This document shows positions 22,501 to 25,358 of a stretch of DNA of 25,358 nt, piece by piece. Positions within the stretch are counted from its first letter, which is position 1. Every line of letters begins with the position of its first letter. A program made the translations under genes and the position numbers. The notes under the pieces are model-generated. The model saw only the letters and a program-made list of their open reading frames with translations, searched no databases and was not told the DNA's origin. Source of the stretch: a virus; the IMG/VR virus record IMGVR_UViG_3300006874_000125, positions 1-25,358 of that record; one strand, given 5' to 3'.

Positions 22501-23590
22501 CGCCCCCAATCATCAAAGCAGGAATCTGCTGAACAGGTTGAGTTGTGTTTCCGTAAACATCAGCATGCTGACGATGCTGTATTTTGCCTAGCTCATTGAT
22601 AAATGCAGTCGCGCGATGCTCATCTCCAGATGGAGCAAGAGCCTGATAATCTGCTTCGGTCATGTCCCGAAGCACTTTGTACGGCATCTTACTGGCCGCT
22701 TCGCGTGCCATTTCTTGGCCCTGATTTTGGTTACGCCTGAAGCTTATGTTTTGCCCCTCGATGCGGGCCATCTCTGGAGATCCTGGCAAACCCCTTCGCC
22801 CCAGGACAGCCTCCTCTCCAGTAAGGATTTCGGCTTCTACCGCTGCCTCTTCCGCTGCAGAGAACATACCAGAGGAGGACGGTCGGCGTCCCAGCATATC
22901 CATTCTGCGAGCCCCTTCAGGTGTCAAGCCAGAAGCGAATCTTTCCATCTCACTTGCCATACGTCCAGGCTGGTCTACGATATCGGACGTTCGGGCCGTG
23001 TACTTAGGGTCCTTCCCCATCATACGACGGAAGAAGTTGCGTACATCTTCAGCCCCCTCACGCAGCACCCCGCCAACAGCAGGACCACTCGGCATCTTAC
23101 GCATTGCTGCACTCGAAGCTGCTGCCACTATACTGGGTAGATCGTCGGCATCCACCCCATCAGCCAGCATGCGATTGATCAGTGCTGGGGTCCCAAAAGG
23201 AGTGAAGTACAAGGGAAGCTCGATAGCCTCATACCCTCTGTTCTGTGCGTCGACTACCCCCTGGGTCATATCCAGGTAGTCAGTCACACCTTGGCTCCCC
23301 AGGTTGCGATACACTGCAGCCAAATCCCCTTCTGTCCTGGCGATACGCTCAGGCAGCATAGCGTTGACGTAAGTTGGATCTGACCTGTCTGTGATGACCT
23401 CAGCTGCAGGGAGGTTGACCTGAGTTACTGGTAGATTGTACGGATCAGAAGTCGGGATCATTGTTTGACCCTGATACCTATCTAAGTAATCAAGTAGCTC
23501 TGTAACATTCGTTGGGCGACCACCGTCGTTGTACTTAGGGATTCGCTTCTTTTTTATTTGCGTCCCCTTTCGCCTACTCTTACTCAGCAT
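19523..23590 (-). CDS. Giant virion-associated protein (1355 aa) with Gly-Gly tags
   Basis: The largest protein here. Residues 15-24 (KRIPKYNDGG) are a Gly-Gly leader followed by PTNVTELLDYL, nearly the same as in the 442-aa protein just upstream. Residues about 483-521 (HWREISPDIVAHYRG, then TLYISEMQSDVAQSGR) and 1292-1310 (YDRLPKIAKKMGYNLKPV) resemble segments of large polyvalent-type proteins of phages; the catalytic nature of that module is unclear to me. The C-terminus ends YKYGG (1336-1340) plus a strongly basic tail. There are no collagen or membrane segments. Ejected internal virion protein is the best guess. The ATG overlaps the upstream stop (TAATG). Confidence 0.6.
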   Translation of the reverse strand: MLSKSRRKGTQIKKKRIPKYNDGGRPTNVTELLDYLDRYQGQTMIPTSDPYNLPVTQVNLPAAEVITDRSDPTYVNAMLPERIARTEGDLAAVYRNLGSQGVTDYLDMTQGVVDAQNRGYEAIELPLYFTPFGTPALINRMLADGVDADDLPSIVAAASSAAMRKMPSGPAVGGVLREGAEDVRNFFRRMMGKDPKYTARTSDIVDQPGRMASEMERFASGLTPEGARRMDMLGRRPSSSGMFSAAEEAAVEAEILTGEEAVLGRRGLPGSPEMARIEGQNISFRRNQNQGQEMAREAASKMPYKVLRDMTEADYQALAPSGDEHRATAFINELGKIQHRQHADVYGNTTQPVQQIPALMIGGDLEKRANKQGMIPKDQLAQFLEKGGLSTFDKAVLEQAMMELGTVPGKKGKEFYNLRDLRNFAAANLQERFSLDETDSYTDYGTGNLRGPKNEIQSIGTKLIVANRESEIGKSYIGASSGHWREISPDIVAHYRGFVRGGNLADTRTLYISEMQSDVAQSGRFLKDSYDYVKDFPQDIMRQAPDENGVMRYTYQFPDDAYDSARRYAFRNLPEARNPHELFFNMPVEFDIEATAPSGYDDVMEQIKDVLGDGVITPENEFLYDVNYWMGLQGQVRDLYRTYRDLNKNSKGIARRFYQEAIKVWQDGHPGLELEWLDSTSPDLSNIAIDMEIAIEDIIEALQKNDVNPPGTFTNAYIQSSYDQSLEVLKDLLERQQGYDAEMAMVFHDGTYRDMEIGSEYPAQDEKIQSHFVKNQDEFLLSQIIQQNSQYKAIRFPTGQTTGIIQGFFRSPVRFEQEIQRTRESIEHLRGDVTRANNLIDNPEGGIEGFKSVFQDGSTTYFGDQIDALGPVTQELLFGTKIVGDSGKPRFTDIEGYTQRTPDGATMADPVLDRVVYYPGNTESAIYEGKVSPQMQKDVHLYNFMTFVNAFQQGRVRTNIADLRAQEFREAAEYVASTLPREPGRLHSNVNYVMQIYAVDPKYPGTGQDMLGKYERFKGSSDMDLIIDTLIDRVESFANSNPHDFTGIPQIPRLEAEAYLNGDFLEHPAYKLYIDANDPGGLLFQKKVIDEFSSHLAYKGHFNPWKFGDELNFSVGDLVYHYIENYGIMPSNSASQIAKNQKAKQLTELTFGEGSHRSLGWNSGFGGGYGESQKLIFMPIAQTPGGPQRAGAMIQELGYMVTESELQDFLAQKAVELNKLGGAIGDNAASIRGLISFRTGIENLGYSLKRGAISHGDIGSQQTHLQSQEDQLRAILNGEGIRDDLKTVMNSYDRLPKIAKKMGYNLKPVTDQHGNEWFELKVPKSMQRGEGEVRGYKYGGRVRVKKRKPMKVIKR

Positions 23591-24918
23591 TACTTCTTCT
23601 TAATCTTGTATGGGATTTTACCACCGTATTCGTTACGCATAGTTGGTGAAGCTAAGTCTTCAGGGGATAGGCCCACGCGAAGCTGGTTGATGCGATCAAT
23701 CATATCGCGCATGTAGTTGTCACTTGGCATACGGCCATATTGGTTACGGAAATCCTGAACGGCCTGTAGCGCCATCCGAACCACAGCTGCATCGTCCATG
23801 TCATCCGTATATTGCACTGCCGCCCTAACTATATCCTCCCTTTCGGACTTTAGTGCATCAAGCTTTGCTTTAGCAGTTGCGCGATCTGCAAGAGGCCCAT
23901 TGATAGCATCGAACTCTAGCTCATCAATTTGTTTTTGTAAATCCTGTAGCACGTCACTAGCAGCCAAATTGCCACGACGTAGAGACTCCTCCAACGGCAT
24001 CCCGCCACGGCGGCTTGCTGCGCTGACGATCTCTCGATCACTCAAAGGATACATCTCACCATACCCCATTACCGTAAAGGGTTCCTCGCTACCATCCACA
24101 TACCCATAACCATGTCCATACCCATACATCATCTCCACATTGTTGATCTCCTTGTTGACTAGGTCGCGTGCATCTTGTAGAGTAGCCCCTGGCTTCAACA
24201 TCCCATCTTCAATCATCTCATCAATGAGGGGCTGCTGGATTGCAGGATCGAGAGTGTCATCAAACAACATAGAAACTTGTTTCCGTTGCATATTTGCAAT
24301 GTTGCTTGTTGCGAGGTTATCTATTGGCCTAGCAATCCCTTGCCTATCAGCACCAGCCTTCAAGTCGGTGTTTAGGTTGGCAGTAGGGGAGTTTTGACGG
24401 TACATACCACTCAACTGACTTTCCGTCGGGGTGGGGAGGACACGTCCTCTGATAGCCTTGTACGCATCAGCGCCATACCGACCCATAGCCCCAGGGAGCA
24501 GTGCAAGCAGTGCCCCTAGTCCTGCTGCATCATAATCCTGGTTGTAGGCATCGCGACCGATGTACCCTGCCTCCATCAGGTCCCCTAGTATTGGCGTCAT
24601 ACCTGCAGCAAACTCCCCCATCTGCGATTTCATCTGGTCTGCAGTCCCCCCAGGGCGCATAAACTCGCGTTGACGCTGTTCTTCTGCGCTATAGAACCTT
24701 TGACCCCCACCAATTGACCTTTGTGTGGGTGGGGTGTAGTTACGCAAGTCAGGACGCGCAGGTTCTGGGGGTGTCGTCCTGCGCATTTGGTTAGTGCGGA
24801 TGTCCTCATCTTGCGATGTAGGTGCAATGGTAGAGGGGCGGAGATCGTAGCTGAGAGCATCAAGCAACTCCCTGACATTTGTAGGGTAACCCCCGTCTTG
24901 CAACTTCTTGATTTTCAT
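23590..24918 (-). CDS. Virion-associated protein (442 aa) with Gly-Gly tags
   Basis: First gene of the right-hand unit. It begins MKIKKLQDGGYPTNVRELLD, the same leader plus PTNVxELLDxL extension as the next protein. Residues about 104-145 (GMTPILGDLMEAGYIGRD, then GLGALLALLPGAMG) recall Gly/Ala-rich hydrophobic segments found before effector domains in secreted toxins and in ejected phage proteins. A Gly/Tyr-rich patch (YGYGHGYGYVDG) and long charged helices follow. The end NEYGGKIPYKIKKK parallels the C-terminal YGG plus basic tail of its neighbour. No enzymatic motif is recognised. A canonical promoter lies about 145 bases upstream. Confidence 0.65.
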   Translation of the reverse strand: MKIKKLQDGGYPTNVRELLDALSYDLRPSTIAPTSQDEDIRTNQMRRTTPPEPARPDLRNYTPPTQRSIGGGQRFYSAEEQRQREFMRPGGTADQMKSQMGEFAAGMTPILGDLMEAGYIGRDAYNQDYDAAGLGALLALLPGAMGRYGADAYKAIRGRVLPTPTESQLSGMYRQNSPTANLNTDLKAGADRQGIARPIDNLATSNIANMQRKQVSMLFDDTLDPAIQQPLIDEMIEDGMLKPGATLQDARDLVNKEINNVEMMYGYGHGYGYVDGSEEPFTVMGYGEMYPLSDREIVSAASRRGGMPLEESLRRGNLAASDVLQDLQKQIDELEFDAINGPLADRATAKAKLDALKSEREDIVRAAVQYTDDMDDAAVVRMALQAVQDFRNQYGRMPSDNYMRDMIDRINQLRVGLSPEDLASPTMRNEYGGKIPYKIKKK

Positions 24919-25065
24919 GTAGTAAAGATAATAATCCTTACCACTGCCTCGAACACCAAGGAATCAGTTCAGGTCAGTGCACAAGTGACCCGTATTCACC
25001 AAAAGAGCCACCCAAATTTCGTAGGTTCACTGTGTCAACCTCCCCATTTATCCGTCTCTCTAAGT

Positions 25066-25097
25066 CAAAGTTACACCAAAAAATTGACATTGTCAAA
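25066..25097 (-). promoter_or_regulatory. Canonical Bacteroidota-type promoter
   Basis: On the minus strand TTTG (25094-25097) is followed by exactly 20 bases and then TAACTTTG (25066-25073). This is the published Bacteroidota -33/-7 layout (TTTG, 19-21 bp, TAnnTTTG). Transcription would start near 25060 and run into the 442-aa gene after a leader of about 140 bases. The -33 box overlaps the palindrome at 25084-25096, so a repressor bound there would block the polymerase. Confidence 0.6.
25084..25096. promoter_or_regulatory. Palindrome overlapping the -33 box, operator candidate
   Basis: TTGACA-T-TGTCAA is a perfect inverted repeat of six bases around a single T. It covers part of the -33 box of the leftward promoter. 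A related site is at 25165-25178. The half-site and spacing suit a dimeric regulator such as a winged-helix protein. Confidence 0.45.
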
Positions 25098-25164
25098 TCC
25101 CCCTCTGTAATAGACACACAACAGACAAAATCCTGGGATATAGACGCAGTATGAACATAGGAAA

Positions 25165-25178
25165 TAGACAATTGTCTA
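25165..25178. promoter_or_regulatory. Second palindrome, operator candidate
   Basis: TAGACAATTGTCTA is a perfect 14-base palindrome centred 81-82 bases from the centre of the first. It shares the GACA...TGTC core with it. Two related sites about eight helical turns apart would permit looping by a regulator, but no promoter box is visible right next to this copy. Confidence 0.4.
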
Positions 25179-25358
25179 AAACTATGGCTCCCTCCTCTCT
25201 TTTTTTTCTACAACTTCCCAACTGTACAAAACTCGTCGAGAGAATTCAGAGGGGAAATCCACCAGGAGGGCACAAGAAAACAGCTTTTGAAGTAAATACC
25301 GAAGAAGGGGTGAGAAAAAAGGTTTGAACAACAGAGATCGGGGATTATATAGTTTACG

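Larger units (their letters stand above)
24919..25358 (-). other. Non-coding regulatory region
   Basis: A 440-base stretch without a convincing gene. It holds one canonical Bacteroidota-type promoter at 25066-25097 for leftward transcription and two palindromes, TTGACA-T-TGTCAA (25084-25096) and TAGACAATTGTCTA (25165-25178), that share a GACA/TGTC half-site. Further half-sites occur at 25033 (TGTCAA) and 25111 (TAGACA). The outer 150 bases are purine-rich with no clear feature. A 38-codon frame from 25090 to 24974 has no support from the promoter position. Confidence 0.55.

Noticed and set aside
24974-25090. 38-codon minus-strand frame starting MSIFWCNFD, with a GAGGGGG upstream
   Set aside because: The Shine-Dalgarno-like stretch is tempting, but the canonical promoter would start transcription downstream of this ATG and the product has no recognisable feature.
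24721-25110. Plus-strand 129-codon frame running into the non-coding region
   Set aside because: It starts inside the 442-aa gene as an antisense frame and lacks domain or start-site support.
25323-25357. Possible rightward promoter at the window edge (TTTG followed by an AT-rich box)
   Set aside because: The downstream box TAGTTTAC has two mismatches to TAnnTTTG and the spacing is off.

Overview
The window reads as about 25 kb of the virion-morphogenesis and packaging half of a tailed double-stranded DNA bacteriophage. Hallmark genes are a large terminase, a portal protein, a scaffold-like protein directly followed by a major capsid protein, a collagen-like fibre and an RCC1-repeat protein. 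All genes but one lie on the minus strand and most overlap their neighbour by 1-8 bases (TAATG or ATGA junctions). The host is probably a member of Bacteroidota, likely environmental or marine. Five exact TATATTTG boxes sit just upstream of minus-strand genes, and further TAnnTTTG boxes occur, one with a TTTG box 20 bp upstream; this matches the known Bacteroidota -33/-7 promoter. Most starts lack a Shine-Dalgarno sequence and have A/T-rich leaders. The capsid and portal proteins recall those of crAss-like and related podoviruses, but that placement is from memory of the families and is tentative.

Layout in the direction of transcription (right to left). 25358-24919: non-coding, with a canonical promoter and two related palindromes. 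24918-16993: two large virion-type proteins (442 and 1355 aa), a 45-aa Cys-containing protein, a 322-aa proline-rich protein, a 24-aa membrane peptide, a 150-aa beta-rich protein, a 205-aa Arg-rich protein and a 91-aa protein with a poly-Glu run. Five of these carry a short basic leader ending in Gly-Gly at or near the N-terminus. 16953-15699: a DUF5675-like protein, a small membrane protein and a lectin-like beta protein. 15296-15718: the only plus-strand gene, a winged-helix-like candidate regulator. 15297-10727: an operon of small proteins, a GroES-like co-chaperonin, a GT-A-like protein and the large terminase. 10690-4935: portal, a tail-associated protein, collagen-like fibre, RCC1-repeat protein and a small protein. 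4918-3835: five tiny proteins, four of them basic. 3796-96: three small structural-type proteins, scaffold and major capsid protein, then two tandem hairpins.

How it fits together. Terminase and portal package DNA into a shell built by scaffold and capsid protein, and the co-chaperonin would help folding through the host GroEL. The fibre, RCC1 and lectin-like proteins probably form the adsorption apparatus. The Gly-Gly tagged block most plausibly encodes internal or ejected virion proteins. The TATATTTG boxes fall at gaps between overlapping gene strings, so they probably divide the region into separately transcribed units. No integrase, tRNA, CRISPR array or insertion sequence was seen.
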